Assembly: GCA_029204225.1 (NCBI GenBank)
Contig: CM055104.1
Span: forward strand, 48,122,451-48,186,450
Reading direction: 5' to 3'
Source of the DNA: Diphasiastrum complanatum
Taxonomy: Eukaryota > Streptophyta > Lycopodiopsida > Lycopodiales > Lycopodiaceae
Length of the DNA stretch: 64,000 bases
Position numbers and translations under genes: made by a program. The notes under the pieces are model-generated. The model worked only from the letters and a program-made list of their open reading frames with translations, made no database searches and was not told the DNA's origin. Shown here piece by piece: positions 10,976 through 22,897 of the stretch. The stretch's first letter is position 1, and each line of letters begins with the position of its first letter.

Positions 10976-12250
10976 TTAATCTGGATCCGTGAATGCCTTG
11001 ATCTTTAGACTTAGCAATGCACAAAATCTATTGTGTGCATTAACACTGAGTGCTTTCGTAAAAATGTCTGCAACCATGTCCTGCATTCTGTAGTACGTTA
11101 AGCTCACCTCTCTGTCGAGAACCTTGCCCCTGATGTAGTGATATCTTATCTCAATGTTCTTACTCCTAGAATGAAATCTAGGGTTGGTCGATAAGGCAAT
11201 AGCACTTTGGTTATCACAAAACAAAATTGTAGGGCTGTACTGATACAATTTGATGTCTGACAGCAAATTTCTCAACCAAAACGCTTCCTTAATGGATTGA
11301 GAAGCAACAATATATTCTGCTTCAGTAGAAGAAAGTACGATAGAGGTTTGCTTATGACTGTTTCACAAAATAGGACCGCCAGTGAAGAAGAATGTAAATC
11401 CAGATGTGGACTTACGATGGTCTGCATCTCCTCCCTAGCTTGCATCAGAATATCCACTGAGCTGATGAAGATTGTCATTGCTGACATCTCCATAGCAAAT
11501 GCACTGGTCCATGGTAGTTCGAATATATCTCATGATTCGAATAAGAGCCTTCCAATGGGTAATTCCAGGATTAGCCATGTATTGGTTGAGTGAGCTGACA
11601 TCAAAAGAGATATCTGGCCTTGTACAGACCATTGCATACATGAGAGATCCGAGTATCGATCGATACAGATATTCTCTCATCTGCTCCTCTTCCTGCTTTG
11701 TCTGGGGACATTCATCCTCTGAAAAATGCAAGCCTGGATCCATTGGTGAGTGAGCTAATTTACAAGTATCCATTATGAAGATATATTTGTTGAGTGATGT
11801 AAATCAGTCGATTTGCTCTGTCTCTGTGGATTTGAATTCCAAGACAAAAGTGAGCTTCACCCAGATCAGTCATGTCGAATTCTAAGAACAACATCTGTTT
11901 TAAATCCTTGACCAGACATTGTTGTTGAAGAGCAACATATCATTAACATACAAGGTGATGATAATGAAGGATTGTTGCACTGACTTTGAATAAACGTTGC
12001 AACCAGCAGTGTTTGGTTTAAATCCTTGTTCAATGAGGAATGTGTTATCCTCTGAAACCAAGCTCTGGCAGACTGTTTCAAGTCGTACAGTGCTTTATGG
12101 AGTTTATAGACATGATTCTTCATGCCTTCTAGAACGTATCTTTCGGGCTGGATCATATAGATATCTTCTTGTATAACTCCATTCAGATAATGATGAGATA
12201 TGAAATGACTCCTAAACAAGTTATCGATGTGAAGAAAATGGCAAAGGATT
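10976..12250 (-). pseudogene. Degenerate Copia reverse transcriptase-RNase H
   Basis: Three minus-strand frames form one broken pol. At 12219-11866 there is HHYLNGVIQEDIYMIQPE and a decayed LKQSARAW block. At 11773-11435 there is ILGSLMYAMVCTRPDISFDVSSLNQYM followed by GYSDAS. At 11275-10976 there is the RNase H end, with FCDNQSAIALSTNPRFHSRSK and ADIFTKAL. The YVDD motif lies in a scrambled stretch near 11940-11960. Multiple frameshifts mean no product. The central block resembles the plus-strand fragment at 15408-15745, suggesting a common lineage. Confidence 0.88.
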
Positions 12251-12309
12251 CAGTCTGTATCTCGAATACAGTTCAAGCTAACATAAATTCTTGGGACTGA
12301 TTTATCGTA

Positions 12310-12505
12310 GAGACCTAGCCAATCAATTGTCTGAAGGCTTTCTGGCTCTCTTCAGTCCAAGAAAAAGGTTCGCCCTCTCTCGAGAGTCTCACTAATGGAG
12401 CGATGAGAGAAGCGTAGTTGCTAAGAAACTTCCTATAATACCTCGCTCTTCCTAGAAAATATCGCAACTCTTTCATGGTGGTGGGGAGTAGCATCACTTC
12501 CAATC
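12310..12505 (-). pseudogene. Ty3/gypsy reverse transcriptase fragment (thumb/connection)
   Basis: A 62-codon minus-strand frame has TMKELRYFLGRARYYRKF, the block linking gypsy reverse transcriptase to its RNase H domain, followed by a weak FSWTEESQKAF match. Nothing else of this element is visible on either side. Confidence 0.8.
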
Positions 12506-12946
12506 AATCAAGGTCATATGGGTTGGGCAATAGCCACTAGGGTTTCTTAGAATCAATCGGCTTATACCTTGTTTATTATAAATTCTTAATAATTGGAGTA
12601 AGTGTTTACAAAGTTCGTTCTTATTCAGCTATTAGATAGCACTACAGTTGTTCAGTCAAAGCAGCGTGATCTTATATTCACAAACAACACTTTGTTTTAA
12701 TGTGTGTTCATAAACAAAGTCTTCAAGTGTTAATTAACTAGCGAGACAATTAGCGAATGTCAACACAAAATAAAGGTACGTTAGATCACATAGATTCATC
12801 ATATTAATACTAAAACCCCCTATGTGCAGGTTGATTTTCAAATCTGAACAAAATACACAGGGCAACTTGTAGGTAGAGGGAGGGCATGGCCAGCAAGTGG
12901 TGCACAAAATGGATAGACCCGAAGACAGCAATATAATCCTTATAGG
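12506..12946. other. Unassigned spacer
   Basis: AT-rich sequence with no convincing ORF or repeat. It would be the 3' flank of the small minus-strand ORF at 12947-13291. Confidence 0.4.
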
Positions 12947-13291
12947 TTACAAAGTATTTAGCTGATCCTTAGTCAACAGCTTCAAGTAATGATCGTTACC
13001 CAAGTGACTAATAAGTCTGTTGAGATGAGCGCTAAAGGGTCTATCTCCTTTCCATATATAACTAAGCAAGCTATATGGAATCCACATGATAGTTGAGCCA
13101 GGATTTTGTACAACATAAGGCTTCAGAGTTTCATCTATATGCTCACTCACATATGTGAATGCATCCGTAGTAGCTCGTAGAGTGGCAAGCATGTCTATTC
13201 TATTGGTAAACATACAATAAATACTTACTAACTGATCTGAAAACTGTGTGGGGGCTAGCAGATTGGCCAACTCTATTTTAGAGGACGACAT
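12947..13291 (-). CDS. Hypothetical 114-residue protein (promoter and start duplicated elsewhere)
   Basis: I do not recognise this protein. It starts at an ATG (13291) with MSSSKIELANLLAP and runs without interruption to a stop at 12947. It is mixed alpha-like, with no signal peptide or membrane helix and no obvious motif; the middle contains NPGSTIMWIPYSLLSYIWKG. A TATA-like box lies 180 bp upstream, which supports the start choice. The start codon, leader, TATA box and the end of the upstream gene fragment are duplicated in inverted orientation at 25126-25480, where the frame is soon lost to a microsatellite. The first codons are therefore part of a conserved repeat unit. It could be a real short gene, a first exon, or an accessory ORF of the adjacent RNase H-like element. 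Confidence 0.5.
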   Translation of the reverse strand: MSSSKIELANLLAPTQFSDQLVSIYCMFTNRIDMLATLRATTDAFTYVSEHIDETLKPYVVQNPGSTIMWIPYSLLSYIWKGDRPFSAHLNRLISHLGNDHYLKLLTKDQLNTL

Positions 13292-13467
13292 TGTGATGCA
13301 ACTATGAACACTAAAACGTACAAACAATTCTCCATTAGAGGAAGTTTGAGTTTGAAGAGGGCCTCTAAAATGCAAACAAGTAGTCTAATTGCATGAGATA
13401 AGTTAAACTATGAGGAAAGAAATTTCAACAAAGCAGGACATGACAACAAAATGAGAACCCACACACT

Positions 13468-13475
13468 CTTATATA
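13468..13475 (-). promoter_or_regulatory. TATA box upstream of the 114-residue ORF
   Basis: TATATAAG on the minus strand lies 180 bp before the ATG at 13291. The same box is retained in the second copy of this module at 25317-25324. Confidence 0.6.
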
Positions 13476-13592
13476 GAGGGACGTGTTTTCAAACATAGAT
13501 ATTATTATAAAACAAAATAAAACAATTTCTATTTTTAACAAGAATCCAATTAGTCAATAATATTTAACACAAAGGAATATTCGAATTACAAT

Positions 13593-14632
13593 CTAACGTA
13601 AATTGCTTCTATTCCATCTCAGCAGTTTTTGTTGCTCTAGCATTGTTTTCCAAAACATTGGATGTTGGTGGCCTTGGCATCCATCTCTTTCCAACTCGAA
13701 TTCTAGACATCCTCCATTCTCGATGCATGTTTCAGCATTAGAGGATTTCCATGCCATCTTTCTAACTGAATTTGAATTGGAGATCATGGAACTCAACTCT
13801 TCAGTTCTTGTGTTTTGAAAGTGTCCTCGGCCCAAGACTCCTCTGTAAAACCATTAGAATATCTCAACCAATGCATTACAAAGACCCTTTCCTCCGCCAT
13901 GGCGTGAATTTTTGAAATATGCAGCCTTTGTCCTGTAATAACTCTTTTCCATGCCTTGCGTATTCTAGATAGCTAATGATCCATAGGTTTTCATAAACCA
14001 AAGGTCCATGAGCATAGAAGATGTGTTGCTCACATAAAATTTGTATTAGTTTAAATCTTTATAAATACATAAATACAAAAGTAAAAAATATGATACACAC
14101 ATACCATATAGTGAGTTATGTGTGTTTCTCCCCATGCATCAATCATCAATTGAATAAATGTTTTGACTTCTCTTGCGTATCTATCCAAATCTTCAACTCT
14201 CACAATCTTTTTGTTGATAGTTTGTGACAAGGCATCAAATGCTTGCCAGACCTTAGCATGTGTACATGTCATGCGAGGATCTGAGCCAATATTTGTTGTG
14301 CATTGACATATTTTTTTCCAGTACTCCCATTCAACACTGCTTTCACGTGCAGTATGATTTGACAATAAGTGTCTCGCTTTCGCACCACCCATTGAAACTT
14401 TTGCTAGAACATCTTGCATTTTTTTACTCATCTCAACGTCTTTGGTAAGACTCACATGGCCCCCATGCAATCCCATATCAAAGAAAATTATCTCTAGATT
14501 TCTAATGCTAACATCTGCTCTTGATTTGGGCTACATGTTCCCTGCGTAACGACAATGCAAAAATAATAACTTGTCCAGTATTTGTAATTCACCATGCATT
14601 GTGCAAAAATGGACTCTTTCGAGATGAATGTT
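13593..14632 (-). pseudogene. Unrecognised RNase H-fold-like protein family, copy D (C-terminal half)
   Basis: Reading leftward on the minus strand, copy D has VHFCTMHG and a stop. It continues with GHVSLTKD, SMGGAKARHLLSN and WEYWKKI, then AKVWQAF and ATHYM-type sequence (GETHITHYM). A GT donor follows at 14104-14101. After an intron of about 65 bp with a mutated acceptor, it continues HIFYAHG, then in another frame YGSLAI, TQGMEKS, RHGG and WFYRG, and a 3' tail ending at 13593. At least three in-frame stops and one frameshift show decay. Block order and the intron position match copy A (50552-52400), and GGxKAR matches copy C. The N-terminal half is absent; a Copia fragment lies beyond 14770. 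Function is inferred only by resemblance to RAG1/Transib-like cores. Confidence 0.7.
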
Positions 14633-14769
14633 CAACACAGGACTCCAAGCTTTTTCTAGATTGTGCCTATTTGGTGCAAGACGTTGGTTGCAATTCAGAA
14701 TACTTTTGTTTCACCCAGATTCAAACATACAATATATTCAAAAATTATTTGCATTTGCACCAAGACCAC

Positions 14770-15745
14770 AACCGTACATGCATTTGTGGATAGGATCAAA
14801 GCCATCACTCAAGCATATTCGAGTGTTTGGATGTATTTCTTACTCTAAGATCCTTGAAGATCTAAGAAAGAAGCTGGATGACACTAGCAGAAAGTCGATC
14901 TTCATCAGTTATTCCCTAGATCACAAGGCATATAAGCTCTACAATTGGAACACTCAGAAATCGCTCACCAGTAGAGATGTCATTTTTGTGGAAGACCGAT
15001 TCTTCGACCACAAGGGAAAAGCTTCATCAACTTTCAATCCCAGAGTTGGCAACTCCAAACTCAAGACTGTTGATCATAAGCTCAACATCAACTCCTCTGA
15101 CAATGAGTCAAAACCTTGACAAGTCGAGTCGCATCAACATTATTATTTAGTAACAATCTGAATTAATTAAAGGATACGAAATACTTGCTTGCATAGGAGT
15201 ATAAGATGACCAACCCATTACTGTCTCAGAATCCAGATCCATTGAGATCCACCCAACAGACAAATTTTCATCAGTCAACAACGATATCTCACCAATGTGC
15301 TAGAAAAATATGGAATGACCGATTGCAAATCAAGCTACTTTCCACTTGACCATGATTTGAAACTGTCAAAGGTGTAGTTTCCACAATCTGAGGCTGAGAA
15401 GGAGAAAATGAAGCAATATCCATTTTATTCCATCATCGAGTCACTCATGTATGTTATGCTCTGCACTCGACCCGACTTGGCATACTCCATCAGCTCTCTC
15501 AGCCAAGTCCTATCGAATCTAGGGCCAACTCATTGGAAAGCTCTCATGAAGGGCATGAAGCATGTCCAAGCTACAAAACATCTCAACATCTGTTATGGAG
15601 ATAGCCAATCTACCAATATTCTTGAAGGATATAAAGATGCAGATTGGGCAAGAGATTCTAGAAGATCAACTTCTGGATTTGTATTCTTGTTGAACAAGGC
15701 CCAATTTCATGGAATAGCTGAAAGCAAAGATGTAGTGAAGCTCAC
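14770..15745 (+). pseudogene. Copia integrase end and reverse transcriptase-RNase H fragment
   Basis: The frame near 14780-15119 encodes the conserved end of a Copia integrase region (GSKPSLKHIRVFGC, LDHKAYKLYNW, SRDVIFVED). After a deletion, 15270-15745 holds the later reverse-transcriptase segment and the start of RNase H (LEKYGMTDCK, IIESLMYVMLCTRPDLAYSISSLSQ, GYKDADWA, RRSTSGFVF). It stops abruptly at about 15745, where a minus-strand Copia fragment begins. Non-functional. Confidence 0.88.
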
Positions 15746-16720
15746 CTAGATCTTGCATCTTGAATTCACTACCTAGTGCACTTTTTGTCTCATCTACTAA
15801 CTTCATGCAACCTCCACACAAGATGATATCATCTACATAGATGTTGAGAATGACAAGATTGCTATTTACAAACACTATTTACAAAGAGAAATCATAGTCA
15901 CTTAGAATGAATCCAAGTGAAAGAAGATATGAGTTGAGCCTTGCATACCAAGATCTTGGGGCTTGCTTGAGCCCATATAAGCTTTTGAATAAGAGGAAAA
16001 CTTTGTATTCGTCACCTTGTTTGGTAAAGCCTTGATGTTGCTCCATATATATCTCCTCACAATAGCCATTAAGGAAGGCATTAGAAACATCTAGTTGGAA
16101 CATCCTCCACTTGAAATAACACACAATAGAGATAATAACTCTTATAGTCACCATCTTTGAAACGGGTGCAAAGGTGTCTTCATAGTCAAGACCTTGAATT
16201 TGAGAATATCCTTTGGCACATAGTCTTGCTTTGAACTTGTTGATAGATCCATCATTTTTGTACTTGATTCTTAATATCCACTTGCATCCAATAATGTGCT
16301 TGTTGATAGGTGGATCCACGAGCTCCCAAGTGTTGTTGGAAATCAAGGCATCATACTCCTCTGACATGGCTTCAAACCACTCCTTTGATTGGCTCATTCG
16401 ATGAAGGTTCAGTTCTTCTTCTCAACAAGTCCATTACACTGAGGTGAATAAGGAGTGATGAATTGTTGTTCAATGCCTTGGCTAAGTTAGTATTCCTTGA
16501 ATTTGGTCGAAATGTACTCTTGATTGTTATCAGACCTCACTGCTTTGATTTGTTCACCAGTCTCCTTCTCAGCTCGCTCCTTGAATGTTCTGAAGAGGTT
16601 GAATGTCTCTAATTTATACTTAATAAAATATACAACTATTCTTCTTAAATATTCATCAATAAAGATAATGAAAAGTCCAAAAACTACTAATTGTGAGAAA
16701 TTGTTAACTAGTTGAGATTT
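15746..16720 (-). pseudogene. Copia integrase and reverse transcriptase fragments
   Basis: On the minus strand, 16720-16400 encodes part of the integrase core, with KAVRSDN and ITPYSPQCNGLVEKKN. The next frame (16397-15879) has the beginning of reverse transcriptase: SKEWFEAMSEEYDAL, GCKWILRIKYKNDGSINKFKARL, FQLDVSNAFLNG and YGLKQAPRSW. YVDDIILCGG and MQDLGELHYI follow in a shifted frame to 15746. The region between integrase and reverse transcriptase is deleted. The fragment is fused head-on to the plus-strand Copia piece on its left. Confidence 0.9.
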
Positions 16721-17005
16721 ACCACGTCTAGTTTAAAATGGAAAATTCTAGCCAATATGCATTTTAAACTTAGAGACAAACTTTATATTGTCAATAAGGC
16801 CTAAGAATAGTTGGTTTACTATTTCTAGCATGTTAGGCAACTTGATGAGATCACATATAGACCTATTGTCAATGTTTGATTTAGGTCCATTGAATCTAGT
16901 CCATTGTTTGGAATAGATCTAGAACCTTCCAAATGTTATTAAGCTTGAGCAAGCACATCCAAATAGGTCAAGTACCTATTATATATAGTGTACAAGCATG
17001 GGAAG

Positions 17006-17194
<189 letters not shown>

Positions 17195-17529
17195 GATGGT
17201 ACTCTACTTTACTTTCTTTACTTGATATTGTAAACCTTGCAAGGTATATGACCCTTAGAAAGTTTTTTGGTGGAAAAATTTAAACCGCCAACTACATTTA
17301 TGGCATTTCAAAGGTCAAAATCACCTGCCCATTCAAGAGGGGGATCGAGGACAAACATCAAATAGAATGTAGAGCCCCAGACTCCATAGCAGCAGGAAGC
17401 AGACTCGGTCAACTCCACAAACAAGAAATGTTCGAGCAGTGACGAAACAGACCTCGAAGGTCAACAAGGCAAAGAAGACCTCCATACCACTACTCTAACA
17501 ATCTTCAATGGAGCAAAGACACGCAGTTC

Positions 17530-19133
17530 GAGTACTGCAGCTTCACAGAAGAGCCATCAACATACCAAGAAGCTATCTAGGGTCCAGAGGGAAAATTTTG
17601 GAAGCAGGCAATGTCAGAGGAGATTGAGTCGATGAGACGAAACGATGCATGGACATTAGTGCCACTGCCAGAGAACAAAAAAGTAGTCGACTGCAAGTGG
17701 GTGTACAAGAAAAAGCTGAAATCAGATGGCACTATTGGCCGCTACAAAGCAAGGTTTGTTGCAAAGGTTACACACAAAGATATGGTGTTGACTATTTTGA
17801 CACATATTTGCCCATGGTCAAGATGACAAGCATAAGGCTACTCCTTGCATACGCCACACTGTACCATCTAAAATTCACTAGATTGATGTGAAAACAACCT
17901 TCCTCCATGGAGATCTAGAGGAGAAAATCTTCATGAAGCAACCTGAAGGCTATGAAGACCCTGACAATAGACAATATGTCTATCGATTGTAGAGATGCAT
18001 CTACAATCTAAAACAGGCATCACGAGCCTGTTAGAAAAAGCTTGATGGGCTTCTGAAGTCTCTAGACTTCAATCCTACTCAACTAGACTGCAATGTCTAC
18101 ATCAAAAGAGTAGGAAAGGATTTTGTGATATTGACCATTTTCATGGATGATTCGCTGATGATAGAAAATTCCTTGATGCTGATCAAAGACACAAAGAGTC
18201 AGATTTCTGAAAGCTACGAAATTATAGATCTTGGAGAATCAACAAAATGCCTAGGGTTGGAAATCAGAAGAGATCGAATAGATGGCAAAATGCACTTGAG
18301 TCAGTCAGAATATGCCAGAAAAGTGTTTAAGCAGTACCACATGATGGATTGCAAAGAGAAAGCCACATCAATGATAGTTGGAGCCAAGCTCACGAAACAT
18401 GATTGCCCAAAAACAAAAGAGGAAGAACAAAAGATGGTAGGTATACCCTACCAGAACTTAATCGAGAGTCTGACGTACTTGACAATTTGTACCAGACCCG
18501 ATCTGGCTTTCTCTGTTTACGCATTGAGCCAATTCTCTTCCAATCCTAGCCTAGCACATTTGCAAATGGCCAAACAAATCCTACAGTATCTGAAGGTACC
18601 CAGAATATGGGATTAACCTACAGAGCGGAGAACGAGAAAAAAGGATTCGAGTTGCATCACTACAGTGATGCAAGTTGGGCAAGCTTCAAAGATGATAGCA
18701 AGTCCATTACTGGAGGATGTACAATAGCGTGCGGAGCTGCAATCAGTTGGATATGCAAAAAGCAAACCTTGGTAGCTCAATCCTCTTGCAAAGTGAGTAT
18801 GTCGCAGCCTCGAAGGTGACGAATGAGGTAGTGTGGCTACAAATGATATTGGAAGCAATCGGGATACCACAAGAGGGGCCAAGCACGATGATGATGGACT
18901 CTCGGAGTGCCATCTACCTATCCTAGGATCTTGTCTTCCATTCAAAGATGAAGCACATTCCTCTGAAGCACCATCACATTCGAGATTTGATCTCGAAAGG
19001 AGAGCTCCAGGTCCAGCATATAAAATCAGAAAATATGATTGTAGATCTGCTCACGAAACCGCTCGACAAGCCAATGCCAAGCAAAGAAGGGCAATTGGAT
19101 TAAATGTACAAAGCTGCAAGGTTCAAGAGGGAG
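17530..19133 (+). pseudogene. Degenerate Copia reverse transcriptase-RNase H
   Basis: Scattered frames build a Copia pol end: FWKQAMSEEIESM, VVDCKWVYKKKLKSDGTIGRYKARFVAK, FLHGDLEEKIFMKQPEGYE, a decayed LKQASRAC block, FMDD in place of YVDD, EYARKVFKQYHM, CTRPDLAFSVYALSQF, then RNase H pieces (HYSDASWASF, SEYVAASKVTNEVVWLQ). It ends at a polypurine run AAGAGGGAG next to an LTR-like start at 19134. Many stops and frameshifts show this is old. No gag or integrase is visible upstream. Confidence 0.88.
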
Positions 19134-19640
19134 TGTCAAAAATGGTGAACTCCCGCAAGTTTGTCGCGGCATGAACAAGGCATGAAGGTCAAACGAGAAC
19201 AATTCATGATAGTCAATGTGTCTTTGGCTCGAAGCACGAATGATTCGCGAATCATTCGTGGATCGTAAACACACCTTTAGGACCGCAAAGCGCAAAGAAA
19301 CGAAAAGAACGAAACAAACGAAGAGAAATCTTTAGCTCAACAGGCTTCATGCCTAGTTGAAACGAATAGCAACGATGGAGACTAACTAACCAGTTGATTA
19401 GCGTTAACTAGTCTTGTGATTCTACTCTCTGGATCATAACCTAGATCAGAATTTGATAAAGATCTGTAAAAAAGAGAGAGAGATGTAGCGAATAGAGTAA
19501 GAAAGTAAAAATACCATAGTTGTGCATGAAAGTCTACCAACGAACAGAACACAACGAAAGAGCAGAGAGTCAATCCGCCAACGAGTGAGACACTGATGAC
19601 CTAGCTCTAAAAACCAAACTGATAATGTAGTCGCTCTATT
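19134..19640 (+). repeat. Probable LTR start following the Copia fragment
   Basis: TGTCAAAAATGG begins right after the polypurine tract of the pol fragment at 17530-19133, the usual start of a 3' LTR. The far end is not clear because no second copy or primer-binding site can be matched in the window. It contains a 26-bp perfect palindrome at 19235-19260. Confidence 0.5.
19235..19260. repeat. 26-bp perfect palindrome
   Basis: The left half CACGAATGATTCG is followed immediately by its exact reverse complement CGAATCATTCGTG, with TCGCGA at the centre. There is no spacer or mismatch. It lies about 100 bp inside the LTR-like sequence. Confidence 0.95.
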
Positions 19641-19859
19641 CTCGTGTATCTCTTTGTCTTGTGCTATGCGTATTGATTGCTAGAGTAGAATGTGTTCTAT
19701 GATACGTAGTCGCGTGTCTGGGATCCTGTAAAAGCATTCGCACGAGAAGAAAATCCAAAGACAGGAAATTGTTCGCGAATAAGAAGAAGAAGCCGAAGAC
19801 GAAACAATCAAGTTCCACAATAATAGCCACATCGTCTACCAAAAGCTAAAACTTTCCTA

Positions 19860-20278
19860 GACTTGTTGAGTATGGTGTAGCCCTCTATATCAAATTCAAT
19901 CCTCCGACCAGCTGATTCTGCTTATTGAAAGTAGATTCTTGGTAAGGTTAGGAACATGAAGAACATTGGACAACAACTTTACATCACCTTTTCTGAATTC
20001 GACTTTGATTGTTTCTTCACCTTCAATAGAATGAGATGAGTTGTCTCCAAGTTTCACAACTCTTGAGTGGGTGAATTACTTGTACTCCTGGAACTAGTCT
20101 TGATGGTGAGTCATGTGTTTAGTTGCTCCTGAGTCCAAATACCAGGAGTCGATATCATGCTGCTCTCCAACCTTGGTCATGAAGGCCGCTTCATCTTCCT
20201 CTTGTTCCTGGATCGAGTGACTAGTTCTAGCTGCATTGGCTTGTTGTTGGAACTGCTTTTTCCTTGATAAGATGGCCA
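19860..20278 (-). pseudogene. Copia protease and pre-integrase fragment
   Basis: On the minus strand, WYLDSGATKHMTHH is a Copia aspartic-protease active-site block (DSGA). It is preceded by a basic and then acidic gag tail and followed, with frame changes, by codons for SNVLHVPNLTKNLLS of the pre-integrase region. The fragment abuts the leader of family C copy 1 at about 20280. Confidence 0.8.
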
Positions 20279-20401
20279 TGAATGACAACACATTTCGAAA
20301 TCTTTGCAAAGAGGAGGCGGCGTAGCCACCGCGCCGAAGTGGAGAATCTAGAATATTCTCTTTGAAAGTTCTTATATTCTCTCTATTTTTTAATCTTTTC
20401 C

Positions 20402-20653
20402 GTACCAATATTGGATCGACGCGCTAGAGGTAGGAAAAATCTTGAGCAGTCGTACATCCGCGCGTCATACAGATATAGCATATCCGTACCAATATCGGAT
20501 CGACGCGCCAGAGATAAACAAAACCAAGAGCAGTCGTACATCCGCACGTCATACCGATATCACATATCGGTACCAATATTGGAGTGACACGCCAGAGGTA
20601 AAGAGAATCCCGAGCAGTCATGCACCCGCGCGTCGTACCGATATCAGGTGTAC
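20402..20653 (+). repeat. Three 84-bp tandem repeats with internal hairpins in the family C leader
   Basis: Units start at 20402, 20486 and 20570 with GTACCAATATyGGA. Each contains AGCAGTCGTACATCCG-like text and a GATATC stretch. In the second unit, TACCGATAT, then CAC, then ATATCGGTA (20552-20572) can form a 9-bp stem with a three-base loop. The same array recurs in family C copy 2. It lies between the primer-binding side and gag, so it is untranslated leader. Confidence 0.9.
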
Positions 20654-20716
20654 AACCAAAAATTTACAGTTCTGTGGTGTGAATAAATTTTGTGATCCAG
20701 ACTCATCTACCCAGTA

Positions 20717-21742
20717 ATGGCAACTCTAAGCGAGAGTGTTCTTAATGAGTCAAGCAAATTGGAAGGTGCCGACAACTATGAAGTTTGGAAATTCAAACTG
20801 AAGAACATTTTGATGGAAAAGGAGCTATGGGAGATCGTGACAGGTGAAGAGACAAGGCCAGTGATTGAAGAAGATCAGCGGGCATTTGATAGGAGAAGAC
20901 GAAAAACCCAAATTGTCATCAGCTTATCAGTTAGAGATGCAATTATTCCCTATATTTCAGATTCAGAAGGACCAAAAGAAGCGAGAGATACATTGAAGGC
21001 ATTGTTTGAAATGACAAATACATCTTGAATACTATTTTTAAAGACAAAGTTGCATACATTGCGGATGGATGATGGTGCAACTATTGCCGATCACATACTG
21101 AAGATCAAAGAGATCCGTGATCAATTAGCAGTAGTTGGAGAGTGAGTACAAGATCGTGAGATCGTGCAATTGACATTGAATAGTCTGAGTGAGTCACATC
21201 AGATGTTTGTGACGAGTATAGCCACAAGAGAAAATCTTCCAACCTATGAAGAACTAGGTGGATTGCTTTTGCAAGAAGAGCAACGTCAAGAGAACTTGAA
21301 TCATCGTAACAGGAGCTATGATCAAGTTCTTGCAGTTAGAGGACGAGGTGGAAGATTTGGCCGTGGAAAGTATCAATCGAGAGGAGGAAACTCAAGCCGA
21401 GGATCATCTCAACAATTTCATGAGCAAGTCAATGATAGTCCGAATCGAGGTAATTGGAATCAAGACCGAGGTCAAATACGCGGCTATTCAAGACAAAATA
21501 AACCTGAAAATTGTAGGTATTGCAACAAAACTGGTCACTGGGAGCGTGAATGCTTCAAGAAACAGAAGGAGATGGAACAAATGCTTCAAGAAAAGACAAA
21601 TGGCAAGCGGGAAATTACGCTGATCGACATCAATCTGATGACTATTATTATGAAGACAATTATACTGATCAACATCAATACGATGATGATCAATATGAAG
21701 ATGACACAGGTGAGAGTTCAAAATTGTTCATTACAGCATTAA
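20717..21742 (+). pseudogene. Copia Gag with intact CCHC knuckle (family C copy 1)
   Basis: The ATG at 20717 opens MATLSESVLNESSKLEGADNYEVW, the typical Copia Gag N-terminus. A stop at about 21026 and another near 21146 interrupt the middle. The frame from 21164 continues with TLNSLSESHQMFV, an Arg/Gly-rich stretch and a perfect zinc knuckle [14 protein letters not shown] (CX2CX4HX4C). Beyond about 21590 the reading frame shifts by one into the protease-bearing frame. Gag would package element RNA, but this copy cannot make it intact. Confidence 0.88.
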
Positions 21743-22800
21743 TGACAAGTGATGAGGCCAAGGATACCTGGTACATTGATACTGGTGCATCCAAGCACAT
21801 GACTTCAAGGAAAGAGTGGTTTTCAGAACTCAAGAAAACTGACAATGGTGATGAAGTTGGACAAGCTGATGGAAAATTGCTACTTGTCAAAGGAGTTGGA
21901 GTGGTACCAGTGAAGTTAGCCAACGGGAATATAAAGCATATAAGCAATGCACAATATGGCTTAGCTAACAATCTACTATCTGTTGGGACGATGGCTGATC
22001 AACAACTCAAGGTTGAGTTTGACAGTGACAAATGTCTTGTCAAAGACATCAAGAATCACTACAAAGTGATTGCTACAGGAGCTAGAGTCAATGGGAATCG
22101 ACTCTACAAATTGAATGCAAGATCTTTTACTCAAGCTATGGTAAGCACTGTTGATAGTCGAAGTGATCTTTGGCATCAAAGGTTTGGTCATATCAGTGCT
22201 CAAAGCTTGCAAATCCTTAAAAGAGGTAATCTAGTTGTTGGATTGCCTGATATCTCTTTTGAAGGAAAAATTTGTGAGGGTTGCATTTTGGGAAAACAGC
22301 ATAGAGAGAGATTTCCCAAAGATGGAGCAAGAAGAGCCGATGGCATTCTTGATCTTGTTCATAGTGATCTGTGTGGACCAATACAAACTAGGTCCATTAG
22401 TGGTTGTTACTATTTCATCACATTCATTGATGACTATAGTAGACATATCTGGATTTATTTCATAAGCAAGAAATCTGATGCTTTTGCCAAGTTTAGAGAG
22501 TTCAAGGCTCTAGTTGAAAAACAAACAGGTTGTTATATTAAGACCCTCAGATCAGATGGTGGCGGTGAGTATTTTTCAACAGAGTTTATAAATTTCTGCA
22601 AGGAACAGGGGATCAAGAGACAAACCACTACACCCTATTCACCACAGCAGAACGGAGTTGCAGAACGGAAAAACAAATCCATTGTGGAGATGGCTAGGGC
22701 AATGCTTAAGAGCAAGGGTTTTCCAAATACTCTGGCTAGAAGCATGCAACACAGCTACTCATATCTTGAATCGGTGTCCCACGAAGTCTATGGAGGGTAA
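21550..22800 (+). pseudogene. Copia protease-integrase (family C copy 1)
   Basis: The frame contains an acidic Tyr/Asp-rich linker, the protease site [13 protein letters not shown], the pre-integrase zinc region ([23 protein letters not shown]), and the integrase core with [28 protein letters not shown] and [15 protein letters not shown]. These supply the D, D and E positions expected for strand transfer. A frameshift near 22700-22740 moves the end of integrase into the neighbouring frame (22658-22897), where a stop follows GCDAYAHVPDEK. Confidence 0.9.
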
Positions 22801-22897
22801 GACACCTTACGAAGCTTTTACTGGAAAGAAACCTAATGTTTCTCATTTACGAATATTTGGTTGTGATGCTTATGCTCATGTACCTGATGAAAAATGA

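Noticed and set aside
14521-14793. Plus-strand 90-codon ORF
   Set aside because: Its left part is antisense to RNase H-like copy D and its right part overlaps the Copia integrase fragment in another frame.
20424-20621. Minus-strand ORF with a 28-residue repeat
   Set aside because: It is the 84-bp leader repeat, whose length is a multiple of three; the region lies in an untranslated leader.
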